From Cryptomeria japonica (Eukaryota; Streptophyta; Pinopsida; Cupressales; Cupressaceae): DNA of 64,000 nt. This document shows, piece after piece, positions 22,708 through 33,494 of the stretch. The number at the start of each line of letters is the position of its first letter. Within the stretch, counting starts at the first letter, position 1. The notes below the pieces were generated by a model, which was given only the letters and a program-made list of their open reading frames with translations, was not told the origin of the DNA and did no database searches. Made by a program: the position numbers and the translations under genes. The stretch is taken from the NCBI RefSeq assembly GCF_030272615.1, contig NC_081411.1, positions 157,308,471-157,372,470 of the forward strand, written 5' to 3'.

Positions 22708-23861
22708 TTGCAAAATCTGTCATTTGCCCCAAGTTTTACTCCTAAAAGGAAGGCCAAAAGCAGACCTTCATCTCCTGTCAGAGTTATCCCTATATCTTCT
22801 TCTTCCCCTTGGCAAGCACTAACACTTACTAGAGTTCAAGCCCCTCCTCTTGTGACCATTCGTCCAGTGTTCATTATGGCTCAACCCTGGGGTGTGGCTA
22901 TTGGACCTCTTGCTCTCACAGCCCATAATCCACTACCAAAAGGAGCAAAGGATGTTTTACCCAAATATAAAGGTGACGGGAAAGTTTCAGTTGAAGAGCA
23001 TTTAACTCTTTTAATGTAGCAATTGGAATCCTAGCAGTTCAATATGAGGACGTGGTTGTTAGGCTTTTTGTCCAAACCCTCACCGAAGGGGTAGCAGAAT
23101 GGTTTAGCCAGCTGCAAGCAAGATCCATAACTGACTGGCAAATGATGAAAACCGCTTTTGAAAAAAGATTCCAAAGCGCTGATGATGAACACACGTTACT
23201 AGCTCAACTCACACAGATGAAGAAGGAAATTCATGAGCCGATGAGGGATTATGTAGCAAGATATAATAAGATTATTCACAAAATTCCTCAAGACAAGAGA
23301 CCAACTACAAATAATCAGTGATGTTTCTTCATGAATTCCATGCCACCTGACGTAGGATTTCACCTCAGAAGAAGTAGGCCGGTGGACCTAGACACAGCAC
23401 AAAATGAGGCTATACAACTTGAAGATGATCTGATAACAGCTGGCAAATGGAGGAAAGATGTACAAATTTCTCAGGGACAATCTCAGGCTTCTACACTGTC
23501 TATTGATCTAGTTGTTCAACGACTTGTCAATGATATGATTGCTTTAAAGAGGCAGATACCTAAGCCTGGAAACTCTTATCCACAACCTTATTAGGATATA
23601 AGCAGGAGAACTTCAAATCAATATAACTATGGATGACCGTTGCAACTTCCTGTAGTTCCACAAAGATTACAGATAGAGGCACCTCCTGACAAAGGTGTCA
23701 TGTGTTCATTTCATCTTACCACTGATCATGATGGGGTTTCATGTCCTGATATGATAAGACACGTTCAGATGCAAAACACAAAGGATGAATTAGGAGAGTT
23801 CACTGAAGCAGAAAGAGTTCAAGAGGTACCTAGCGACTCTAGAACATTCTACCTCGAATGA
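22708..23861 (+). pseudogene. gag: Element T Gag
   Basis: An N-terminal Ser/Pro-rich part with RKAKSRPSSPVRVIP (22708-23019) leads to LPKYKGDGKVSVEEHL, the start of the gypsy capsid domain. The frame shifts near 23020-23050. The retrotrans_gag core follows: EWFSQLQARSITDWQMMKTA, KRFQSADDEHTLLAQL and EPMRDYVARYNKI (23052-23321). Another open part (23331-23594) ends with stop codons. The last open part (23640-23861) has MCSFHLTTDHDGVSC, where a degenerate His/Cys knuckle of the Tat type could sit. Stops lie near 23319, 23592 and 23859. Confidence 0.85.
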
Positions 23862-23961
23862 GTCAGATTCAGATAAAGGTAGTAACATTTTGGCAATTCT
23901 TGAAGGTTCTTCATGTGCGATTCTAACAAGGAATCAATGAACCTCCCAGCCTTCTTCCTTT

Positions 23962-24660
23962 GTGAACCCTTCTGGAAGCAATTTCAAAGGCAAAGATCTC
24001 CCAGGTAATAGTTTTTCAAAGATTCCCAAGGTTAAGATTTTGCAAAGGAACCATGAAGATCATAAGAGCTCTTCCTCTTCTTCCTCCTTTGATATCATCA
24101 AATTTTGTAAGGCCTCTACTGTTCAACTTCCTACCACTGAGTATTTAAAGCTTAACCCAAAAGCGTTGGATAAACTGGTCAAATATGTTAAAGGAGATTC
24201 CTTTTCAGAGTCTCAAGTACATGGATGTATGGAAAATAGTGATTTAGCTGCTACAGAGGGGTCTTCATCTATCCCCTACTCATTAGCTAATCTAGTAGAT
24301 CCCTGTGCTTTTCATGATACAAAGTTTGGGCATGAGGTTGAGATTCTGAAACCTGAACCTTTCTATATTTCCCTTCTCCTGAATGGTCAAAAGTTAAGTA
24401 ATTGCATAATTGATTCAGGGGCTTCAGACAATATAATGTCAAAAGTTAAGTAATTGCATAATTGATTCAGGGGCTTCAGACAATATAATGCCTTCTCCTA
24501 TGGCTAAATCTCTAGGTTTAACCCTCACTAAAACATTTGGGAGATGCTTTTCAATGGATGGAAACAGGTTCCTCTTATTGGTCAGGTAAAGGACGTCCAG
24601 GCAGTGTTGGGTGCGTGCCCAAACAAAAGAGTAAGATTAACTATACTGGTTGCTGATATT
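23962..24660 (+). pseudogene. pol: Element T protease with 52-bp tandem duplication
   Basis: The frame opens at 23962 with a Ser-rich linker and reaches the retropepsin block LSNCIIDSGASDNIM. DSGA is at 24412-24423 and again at 24464-24475, because a 52-bp segment (24386-24437) is exactly repeated at 24438-24489. As 52 is not a multiple of three, the duplication shifts the frame and ends translation at a TAA at 24451. Downstream, degenerate protease flap-like sequence continues to about 24660 with stops. The enzyme would have cut the polyprotein; this copy cannot be made whole. Confidence 0.88.
24386..24489. repeat. 52-bp exact tandem duplication across the T protease active site
   Basis: Two head-to-tail identical units, 24386-24437 and 24438-24489. 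Exact identity implies that the duplication is recent relative to other decay of the element, or that it is an assembly artefact. Confidence 0.92.
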
Positions 24661-24675
24661 CTGGCGAGTTACTGA

Positions 24676-25440
24676 ATGCTTCTGAGTAGGACGTTTTGCA
24701 AAGATCTTGGAGGTGAAATCAAAATGGACTGGTCTGAAGCTGTTATTCCCCTTGGAAATCAGAAAATTAAGCTTGAACCTGAGCCCAAAAATAAGTACAC
24801 TATTTTTCCCTCAGATAACCCCAAAGCCCAGATTCTGTTTCAAGAGTGTGAGTTTGGAAACTATCTGGTTCTTGCACCTGGTGAAAAGAAAATGGATGAG
24901 GCAGTTGATGAACTCGACGGCCTATGGCAGATGGAGTTTGATGGAAGCTGTGCTAACTCCAATTCAGGGGCAGGGGTGGTTTTGCTATCACCAACTGGTA
25001 ATATTTTTCCCTTTTCTTTCAAGTTGGATTTTATGAACACTAATAATACTGCTGAATATGAGGCACTATTATTGGGTTTAAGTGAGGCTAAATGTAAAGG
25101 AATTAAGTTGCTTAAAGTTAAAGGTGATGTAGAGTTAATCATTAGGAAAGTGAGGAATGTCTATATGGTTAAGAATGACAGGTTGAGGCATTACAGGAAT
25201 AGAGTTTGGGATAAGTTAGAATTCTTTGATGCCTTCTCGATTGAAGCAATTCTGAGGGAGCAAAATAGTAGGGCAGATTCATTGGCCGTGTCAGCTTCAC
25301 TTTTATTACCACATCCAGATTTTAAATATAACTCATATAGGATTGAAATGATCTATAGACCCAGTGTTCCCGATAATGTATATCATTGGCAGGTTTTTGA
25401 TGCAGATGCACAGATCAAAGATTTCCTAGAATGTGTTTAA
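24676..25440 (+). CDS. pol: Element T additional RNase H domain upstream of reverse transcriptase
   Basis: The open frame of 254 codons contains a complete type I RNase H (RVT_3-like, the archaeal/plant-type RNase H of Tat elements) at about residues 78-210. FDGSCANSNSGAGVVL gives the first catalytic Asp, NTAEYEALLLGLSEA the Glu, VKGDVELIIRKV the second Asp and LREQNSRADSLAVSAS the last Asp, so all four acidic positions are present. The N-terminal 70 residues (MDWSEAVIPLGNQKIKLEPE) link to protease. It is part of the polyprotein rather than an independent gene. Its position before reverse transcriptase, not between RNase H and integrase, is noteworthy. Confidence 0.85.
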   Translation: MLLSRTFCKDLGGEIKMDWSEAVIPLGNQKIKLEPEPKNKYTIFPSDNPKAQILFQECEFGNYLVLAPGEKKMDEAVDELDGLWQMEFDGSCANSNSGAGVVLLSPTGNIFPFSFKLDFMNTNNTAEYEALLLGLSEAKCKGIKLLKVKGDVELIIRKVRNVYMVKNDRLRHYRNRVWDKLEFFDAFSIEAILREQNSRADSLAVSASLLLPHPDFKYNSYRIEMIYRPSVPDNVYHWQVFDADAQIKDFLECV

Positions 25441-25563
25441 TCATTCTCTCAGTCATATTTTGAAGGCTCTGAGAATGTTTGCAAAGAGTTTAGTCCAGAC
25501 CCAGAGGTAGATCCTACAAATAGCTTTATTCAGTTCAAAGGTAACAAAATTCCAAAGGGGTTA

Positions 25564-27060
25564 GTGACACTGGAGAGATTTTTCACTAGAGATGATGCAT
25601 TCATAGGTAACAAAGTTCCTAAGGATGACGGGAAAGGAAATTGTGAGAAAATAAATTTGGGAGATGAAGCTAATCCAAAAGAAGTGACAATCGGCAGGTG
25701 TTGTTCTACAGAGGAAAAGAAAGAACTTGGCACACTGCTTAAGGAATACATTGATGTTTTTTCCTGGTCTTATGATGATCTAAAGGAGTTTAGAAATGGA
25801 CATTTTCAACATCAGATTCCGCTGAAGCCAGGCGCCTCTCCTTTGAGGCAAAAATTGAGGAATTTTAACCCCATTATGGAGGATGTAATTTCTAAAGAAG
25901 TTGAAAAAATGCTTAAAGCCCGAATCATATATCCAATCCACCATTCCACCTGGGTAGCTAACATTGTGCCCATAAGAAAGAAAAATGGGGAGATTCGTAT
26001 CTGTGTTGATTTTCAGAATTTGAATCAAGCAAGTCTGAAGGACAACTACGCCTTACCAAATATGGATCACATTTTACAGACAGTGTCCGAGTCAGAGATG
26101 ATGTCGATGTTGGATGGTTTTTTTGGTTACAACCACATTACTATAGCAACATTCGCATACAACCGCATGCCTTTCGGTTTAATAAACGCTGGAGCCACTT
26201 TTCAAAGGGCTATGGATTCCTCTTTCAAGGATTTTTGAGATAGAATAATTGTAGTTTATCTAGATGACCTCACGGTGTTTTAAAAAAAAAAGGACAGATC
26301 ATTTTTGGGATTTGAGTGCAGTATTGCAACATTGCCGTGAGCACGGGATTTCTTTGAATCCTAAGAAATCAATTTTTTGTGTCATGGAGGGAAAATTGTT
26401 AGGACACATCTTCTCAAAAGAGGGAGTCAAGATTGATCCCAAGAGGGTTAATGCAATTCAACATCTTAGTTTACCCTCTAGCTGAACTGGAGTAAGATCG
26501 TTCTTTGGTCAGGTGAATTTCTTAAGAAGATTTGTTCCAGAGTTTGCTGAGACCACAAAACACATTGTTGGCTTTCTAAGTGAGCAACATCCTTTTAAGT
26601 GGACCGAAGAGGCCAAAGATGCTTTTGAGAAAATTAAGGGATTAGTTGCAAATGCACCCACTCTTGTTAATCCAGATTTCATGAAGGACTTCATTTTGTA
26701 TTGTTATGCATCAGACCATACTATGTCTGGGATTTTGTTGTAGCTGGATGAACATGGGGCTAAAATGCCTATAGCGTTCATGAGTACTCTGCTCAAGAAA
26801 CATGAGCTCAAGTATTTACCTATGGAGAAGCATGCGTATGCTGTTGTAAAAGTCGTGAAATAGTTTTGATACTATATCCTGCATTCTCACTCTGTAGTTT
26901 TTGTTCCAGATTCAGCCGCAAAGAGCATTTTGACTCAGAGGGAGGTTGGACTAAATAAGAGAGCAACATGGGTGACAAAAATCCAGGAGTATGACTTAGA
27001 CATTCACCCTACGAAGACAATTAAAGGGTAGGGCTTATGCAGGTTGATAGCAAAAAATGA
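25564..27060 (+). pseudogene. pol: Element T reverse transcriptase and gypsy RNase H
   Basis: The pre-RT block EYIDVFSWSYDDLKEF and RT motifs are clear: PIRKKNGEIRICVDFQNLNQ, SMLDGFFGYNHI, YNRMPFGLINAGATFQRAMD and the catalytic YLDD at 26257-26268. Between YNHITIA and TFAYNR about 14 residues usual in the family are absent, without loss of frame. A TGA at 26236 and an A10 run at 26282-26291 with phase change follow. The thumb and RNase H continue from 26285 (KLLGHIFSKEGVKID, FKWTEEAKDAFEKIK, YASDHTMSGILL) with stops at 26482, 26741, 26861 and 27028. Confidence 0.9.
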
Positions 27061-27061
27061 G

Positions 27062-28372
27062 GTGGAAACTGAAGAAGAGTTACCATTAACTCTTTTTGTT
27101 GGATTGTACGATGCTTGGTTCTTTGATGTGGCCTATTATTTAACTTATGGTAGCTACCCAAATCATCTGTCGGCTAAAGAACAATGGAATTTAAAATTAA
27201 AAGCTGCAAAGTATGTAATTTGTTAGGATGTTTTATACAAAAAGGGTTTAGATGGAACATATCTAAGGTGTGTAGATAAACCTCAACAACAGAAGCTCCT
27301 GGAAGCCTATTATGGAGAGGTTTGTGGTGGACACTTCTCATCATCTGTTACTGCTTTCAAAATTTTGAAAAATTATTTTTATTGGCCTGGCATGTTTCGG
27401 GATGCCTATATTCATGTGAAAGAATGTGAAAAATGTCAATTGTTTTCTGGAAAGCCACATTTAGCAGCACTGCCTCAAAGGCTTGTAGTGATAGATGAAG
27501 CTTTCACGCAGTGGAGCATTGATTTCATAGGCCCAATAAACCCTCATTCCAATGCGGGCCACATGTATATTTTGACAGCAACCGACTACTTTACTAAATG
27601 GGTAGAGGCTATTCCCACCAAAAAGGCAAATTCAAAGGTTGTGTGTAATTTTCTCAAGGATTACATCCTAGTTCATTTTGGGGTACCCCAAAAAATCATG
27701 ATAGATAATGCATCATATTGCTCCTCCGAAGAGTTGACTTTGTTTTGCTATGATCATCAGATTTCCCTTTCACATTCTTTTGATTATTTCCCACAGGGCA
27801 ATGGTTTGGCTGAATCTAACAATAAGAATTTGATAGCCATCATGAAGAAGCTTGTTGATGAGAGTGCTCAGAATTGGCATAAGAAGATATATGAGGCTTT
27901 ATGGGTAGATAGAACCACACACAAGAGGGCCATTGGAATGGCACCTTTTGAACTTGTGTATGGCGTAGGAGCAAAACTTTCTTTGCCACTGGAGTTATTA
28001 GCAACCAAGCTACAAATAGTAGTAGAAGATTCCTTCTTTCAAAATGCTTTGGAGAAAAGAATCATGTATCTGACAAAGTTAGAAGGAGAGAGAGAATTTC
28101 TAGTGGATAGGATTTCAGAACATCAAAGTCGAGTTAAGAGGATTTTTGACATGCGAGCTCAACCAAGAGGTTTCCTAGTAGGAGATGAGGTGCTGCTATG
28201 GGACAAAAGGATAGAGTCCAAAGGTGCTCACGAAAAGTTTGATTCATTGTGGAAAGGCCCTTTCAGAATTTGTGAAGTAGTAGGACAAAATGCATTCAGA
28301 CTCAGCTATGCCGATAGAACGATCATGTCTTATACCTACAATGGGCAAGATCTCAAGCTCTATAAATTGTAA
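27062..28372 (+). pseudogene. pol: Element T integrase
   Basis: The zinc-binding part lies near 27300-27450 (CGGHFSSSVTAFKIL, VKECEKCQLF). The catalytic triad is intact: Asp in WSIDFIGPI (codon at 27521), Asp in MIDNASYCSS (27704) and Glu in GLAESNNKNL (27812). The C-terminal part includes a GDEVLLWDKR block and a WKGPFRICEVVGQNAFRLS block, typical of the gypsy integrase tail. There is one stop at 27223, then an open frame of 335 codons from 27365 to 28372, so integrase is the best-kept domain of element T. No chromodomain is evident. Confidence 0.92.
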
Positions 28373-28520
28373 ATCCTGTGTTTGAGTCACTTGTACATAG
28401 TAGTCTAGGCGTTCATGGTTGCGCCCTTAATCTTTTCCCCTTTGTTTTATGTTCTGTGAAACCAGAGTCTGTGAGTTCTTTGCATTTTCCTTTGAAAATA
28501 CAATCCCCAGTCAGAGCCAA
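28373..28520 (+). other. Element T 3' untranslated segment
   Basis: The 148 bases between the integrase stop and the 3' LTR hold no gene. The bases next to the LTR (CCCCAGTCAGAGCCAA) do not form a clear polypurine tract, which is unusual for an element that has transposed. Confidence 0.6.
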
Positions 28521-28973
28521 TGTTACCGCGCCATTTATTCTTCATGGAGAGAGTGGGTCATCTTTTCCTTTTTATGTTGGAGTCCTAGTTCATTCCATAT
28601 TAACTTGGTTCAAGTCCTTAATGCATCCTCAAATCTTTTTTCTAGTCATTTAAGCCAGGTTTAGACAATTGATTGAACTCCTTGAACACCTTGAACCATT
28701 CTGAATTGGGTTCGAGAGGTTCATTTAGGTTCAATAGGTTCCAAGGTGTTCAAAAAAAGTTTTTCATACTAACATTTTCTCTAAGTGTTTTGCAGCGGCT
28801 CTTTAATAAAGTTTTTCCTATTTGGTGATATAACATTTGTGTTGAACTTATTGAACTGAGTTCAAAGGGTTCAAATATGTTCAACGTGTTCAACACAGCA
28901 AGTGGTCAACAGTTTGATGCGGCATACATCTTGAACTACTTGAACACTCAAGAAGCTGGTTCAAGATGTTCAT

Positions 28974-29246
28974 ATGGGTTCAATGTTGGTGGGTCCCGCA
29001 ATTTCTAATGTTTTGAGAAGTGCATTTACTGCTAAATACAGAGAGGCAGAACCATATTGTAAAGTGATGTCATTCTTTGTCTTTTTCGAAATAAGTGAAC
29101 ATTTCAGGAACTGGCAATTTCTTAAAGTACACCACCATGCATTCAATGCATGCGTACGGGTGTCTAATCTACCAATTTGCCGCATTCGGAATGAAATTGT
29201 GAAATCATTGCATTTAATGTGTCTGTATCATTACCTTTCTCAATAA
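28974..29246 (+). CDS. Small hypothetical frame in T 3' LTR
   Basis: The frame has 90 codons, MGSMLVGPAISNVLRS to LMCLYHYLSQ, and pairs with 17976-18266. Both are free of stops although the LTRs have diverged, yet over 90 codons this could be chance. No known domain is seen. Confidence 0.35.
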   Translation: MGSMLVGPAISNVLRSAFTAKYREAEPYCKVMSFFVFFEISEHFRNWQFLKVHHHAFNACVRVSNLPICRIRNEIVKSLHLMCLYHYLSQ

Positions 29247-29317
29247 GGTATGAAAATCATTTGTGTTCTGGATTTGCTACTTGCTACTAGATTTTTGTTT
29301 ATGTTATCCCTGGATAG

Positions 29318-29413
29318 GAGTCTTTCTTGTTGCTAGCCGTTGTCCGATTATACAACTATGAAGGTGAGTCTTTCTTGTTGCTAGCCATTGTCCGATTATA
29401 CAACTGTGAAGGT
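29318..29413. repeat. 48-bp tandem duplication in T 3' LTR
   Basis: Units 29318-29365 and 29366-29413 start GAGTCTTTCTTGTTGCTAGC and end AAGGT; they differ at a few bases. The 5' LTR has one unit (near 18340-18387). Each unit ends in AAG|GTGAGT, so the donor-like site is duplicated too. Confidence 0.9.
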
Positions 29414-29508
29414 GAGTCTTTCCTTGTTTTCTCCAGTGTTTTCCCTTGCATTTTCTCTCATACAGAAGGTTTCACTGCAATCAAATTTAGGTATCTTGTT
29501 TTGAAATC

Positions 29509-32500
29509 ATGAAGTCCACCCTGCACTTGTTTGGAAACATCTTTAGCTTGGTGTCCACAGAAGCCATAGTTAGTGATACTAACTTGAAAGGAGAGAACCT
29601 TGAAGATTTGAAAAAAAGGGTGTTCAAGGTTGTTGATAAGTCTTTTTGTACAGAGATTTTGAGTAGTGGACTTTTAGAAGCCGCAGCCTTTCCTCCAGCA
29701 ATTCCTTGTCCAGAGTTGGTTCGGGAGTGTATTGCCAGATATGACCCTGTATCTGAAACTATTAAAAGGGATAATGGCGAAACCCTTCTTGCCATTAACC
29801 ATGAGGTGATTGCTTCAGTGTTCAAGATACCGGATTACCAGTTTTCTAATTTCTCTCCTGCCCAGTCAATTAGTGAGTTTAATGCAGATAGAGCCAGACA
29901 CAGGAATAATGTAGCGAAGTTCTGGTTGAAGGTCCCTCATAGAGGTGGTTCTAGGCTACCTAAACATTCTAACAAGAACCACATGTTGCCACATATTCAC
30001 GATGTGATGCTTCTGTTGCATCGAGCCAGAGGTTCTGCTGAAGCTTATAGCTTTGATGATTGGATATATTGCTATGTGCAATTAGTTCTGGAAGGAAAAC
30101 AATATTTGGATTGGGCAGAGTTAATTGGTGATTCAATGAGAGAGCAGTTGAACCTAGGCAAGCAGTTTCAACAAAACTTCTTCATGTCCTCGAATCTTTT
30201 GTATTATTTGGCCTGTGTTAAAGAGTTAATGGGTATACCCAAGTAGCCCTCTGAGGAAGATGTTCCGATGTATGAGTTTTATCCAATGCTGCAAAAAGAC
30301 AATGCCCTATAAGATTTCAGAAGGGTACACAATGCATTCATGGGTGATATGTGTCATGAACTGAAGGGTACAAAGGCCAAATGGATTTCAGATGATGCAC
30401 AAACCTTGATTAAGAAGTTCGGTAGTTTTTACATCCAGTTCCCACACTTTTTCTATATATGTGTAGGAGGCTTTGAAGAGGAACCCTTTAAGCTTCTGCA
30501 CTTCTATTCTGATTGTTTTGTTCTAGCAGAAGTATGCAGACAACTGACTTCTGTGGTCAAGAAGGCATAGCCTAAGGACAAGTGGGAAGGTCATTTTCCA
30601 ATACAATTGGGAGTGTTATCTTGTAATTCAATGTCTGATGCACTAAGTATAGGAGTAGACCTTAGAAATTTTAATTTCTCTCTGTATTCTGAAAGAAAAG
30701 GGTTTGACAATGAGGGATTTTCTCGAAGCCTTGGCTTAATTCCTTATCTTCCTACGCCACAGTTAGAAGATTTCTGGGAAGACTGTTCAGATGAACTTGA
30801 AGTCTTCAAAAGGGAAAACATGAGATTGGTGCTGGAACAGGTTATCTCTTTGCAAATAAGGTTATACGTTAAAGGGCTTGAAGAGGATTATCTTGAACTA
30901 TTTGAACCAGGGTATTTAGCCCATGTAGAGACTTAAATCCCTGCAATTAATTGGGATGAGGAGGAAAATGATGACATACAATTGAGAACCGAATGAGTTT
31001 CAGAAAGGACCGTGGCATTGGTGGCTAAAAAGAAAGCAATGAAGCCAGTCACCAAGTCCCTTTCTGCATGAAATATATCTTCACCAAAATTTCCTTCTAA
31101 TAGTGCTCCTATCCATGCAGGTAAGGAAATCAAGTCGGCTCAGCCTAGACACAGGTCTAGCCCAACTCTAGATTTCAGTACCCCTTGGCATACTCGATCA
31201 CATAGTGTCACCTAGAGGAAGATGGACCAGGTCAAGGATATGGGAGTAAAAGATGTCATTCTTGAGGCTAAGATCTTTGAAATTTAAGATTTGGATGGTG
31301 AAGTTTCTTATGCTCTGGACTCCCAAACGGTAACTATGGCTATGACGCCACCACCAAAAATGATTGAAGGAACTAGTCATTCTATTGCAACTCCTAAATG
31401 GTTAACAACCTCAGTGAACAAGAAAAGGAGCTTTCTTCTTGTGACCATTCCAATTCAGGAGATGGTTGCCAAGTACTCTAAGAAGAATCCAAAGCCAAAG
31501 AGGTTCAAGACCACCGCTCACCTGAACAATGACAAAGAAACTGGTAAATGGACGGTGGAAATTGCCTCTTACAAACCGAAAAATGAGAACAAAGAGGCCG
31601 GTTCTGATGATTTTGAAATCACAAAAGTAGAGTTGGGAAAGATGAGCAGGGATACAGATAACCATTTTTTCCAAGTGTCAGTGAAGAAAATGCTTACCCG
31701 GTCAGAGAAGGAGGGACGGGAGAAAAGAGAACTTAAAAGACACATAAGTGTTTTGGCTCAGTTCATCGATAGTATTGGTTGCCTTGGAGCGATTCCAATA
31801 TTTCATGCCATTGAGAATTTTGACCCAACTTCTCTAGAAAACAAGAAGTTGATGAACCAAGTTCAATGGTCTAAGAGAATCACTAAAGCGGTTGAGAAGT
31901 GGATTGAACAAGTAATCAAAGATGGTGAAAAATACATTACCAACTCCCGAAAGTTGTGTGATGAAGTATAGAGCTTGATTTCTGAAATCCAAAACTAGCT
32001 TGTACCCTGCGAGAAAGAAGAGCACAAATGGCAAAATGTCCTGCCTTTGTTTACCAAAATTGAAGAGTATGGGACTACCATATTTCTGATAGAACATTCA
32101 ATTAAGCTGGTAGCTAATGAATGCTAACTTTTTGTGCTAAAGAAAACTATCATGTGGTGGGTTCTCACCTTTCAGTCGGTAATTACAGATGCAAGAACTT
32201 CCGTCTATGAACTCCAAGATTTGCAAAGTAGTATAGTCAAGGATAATAAAGTGGTTAATCTTGATCATGACTGGGAGTTAGGAATCTATGGGTCAAGCAC
32301 ATAGGAAGCAGTCAAATCCTTTGGGTTGAACATGGAAAAGATTAGAGTCAGGAGTAGCTTCACTCTGGAGGATATAACCAAGGTAGCTAGGATCGAATCT
32401 ATGGTTTTCATTGGGAATGATCAGCTGCCGAAGCACTCAGAGAAGATGGTGCAGCACAAGTGGAATAAAGAAGTGGCAAAGGCGAAACTCAATGCAATGA

Positions 32501-32586
32501 AAGTCCCAAGCCAATCAATGATCTAGGAAATCATAGCTGCTCATGATGCCCCCGAAGATGGAGAAGATGATAATGATGGAATATGA
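29509..32586 (+). pseudogene. LTR-ORF copy 2: ~1000-codon unknown protein inside the 3' LTR
   Basis: From ATG 29509 (MKSTLHLFGNIFSL) to TGA 32584 a single phase is kept over 1026 codons. Only nonsense codons interrupt it, so the frame must have been long and coding in a recent ancestor. The first 245 codons are fully open. Stops at 30244, 30568 and 32524 (all TAG) are shared with copy 1; those at 30310, 30934, 30994 and later are private. The segment order is as in copy 1: INHEVIASVFKIP, EGKQYLDWAELIGDSM, IKKFGSFYIQFPHFFYI, a basic Ser/Pro linker and a Lys/Glu-rich helical C-terminus ending ...GEDDNDGI. Function unknown; similar motif order to ORF2 of B, D and E. Confidence 0.8.
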
Positions 32587-33494
32587 CATAATGCATCCAC
32601 TTGGAGCTAGTTTTCTTTATTTTTAAAAAACATTTCTTATAGTTATGCAAAAACTTCAGGGCAAATGTCCCAAAATACTTTCTGTTGGTTTTGTAACTAT
32701 TTTATCAGGGAGTTGTCAAGTTTTCAGGGAGACCTCCCCCGTTTAGACTATAAATTAAGTAAAACAGATGGTAAAAGGGTTAGTTTTTGGTAACTAATTT
32801 TGTGAACTTCGACTGAAGTTTTTGTTTTTGGTATTTTCTATTCTTAATCAAAGGAAGAATTAGATGATTGAGATGTATTTTGGAAAAGATTGGCAAATGT
32901 ATTTTTGTGTCTTTGTTGCATAAGGATATATATATGAAATCTGATCATATTATTTTTGGGGAGAAGAAAGATCTATGTATTTTGAATCTGAATAGATAAC
33001 ATGTCTTTGCATATGTTCATCTGATCAGGTAATAGTAATTGATCATTTCATTGTAGTATTTCATTATTTCTCTGATGTTCTTTCCTTTGAATGTGTTTTT
33101 TACTCTAGAAAAGATTCATGATTGAGGGCGGATTTATTTTCCTTGAATCTGTTCGTCTTTTTTTGGTTTAGGTGGAAGAAGTATATTGAACTTTGTTTCA
33201 GTTACTGTAGTTATATGTTTTGAAAATTAACATGAGAAAAGTTGCAACCTTTCATCCAAGAATGAAATAGGCGGCCTTACACACTTTCTGGTTAAAAGCT
33301 TTCATTCAGATATAAATAAAATTAAAACACATTTCATGAAAAACCAAGATAGGGAGCTGTACCTATGCAAAAATTCAGAGGGAAGTGATTTGAACAAAAC
33401 TTACCCAACTGTTCAGTGAATCATTTTTTCTCAGAATAAGGTAACAGAGTTTAAAATTAATCATTAAAAACAAGAGCAAATCTGTTCACTAACA

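Larger units (their letters stand above)
17541..33494 (+). mobile_element. Large Tat-like Ty3/gypsy retrotransposon T with ORF-bearing LTRs
   Basis: This is a complete 15,954-bp element with two LTRs of about 4.9 kb, a perfect GTAGT target duplication, a primer site and an internal region of about 6 kb. The domain order is Gag, protease, an extra RNase H, reverse transcriptase, RNase H and integrase. Reverse transcriptase before integrase defines Ty3/gypsy. The extra RNase H and this primer site point to the Tat lineage (Ogre/Retand relatives). The unusual part is that most of each LTR is a ~1000-codon reading frame. The pol is broken by frameshifts and a protease duplication. Confidence 0.95.
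28521..33494 (+). repeat. 3' LTR of element T (4974 bp)
   Basis: It starts TGTTACCGCGCC, ends CACTAACA and is followed by the GTAGT duplication. Its organisation equals that of the 5' LTR, including the GTTCAA cluster (about 28600-28990), a small frame, the LTR-ORF and a gene-free AT-rich tail (32587-33494). It carries a private 48-bp duplication at 29318-29413. Confidence 0.95.
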
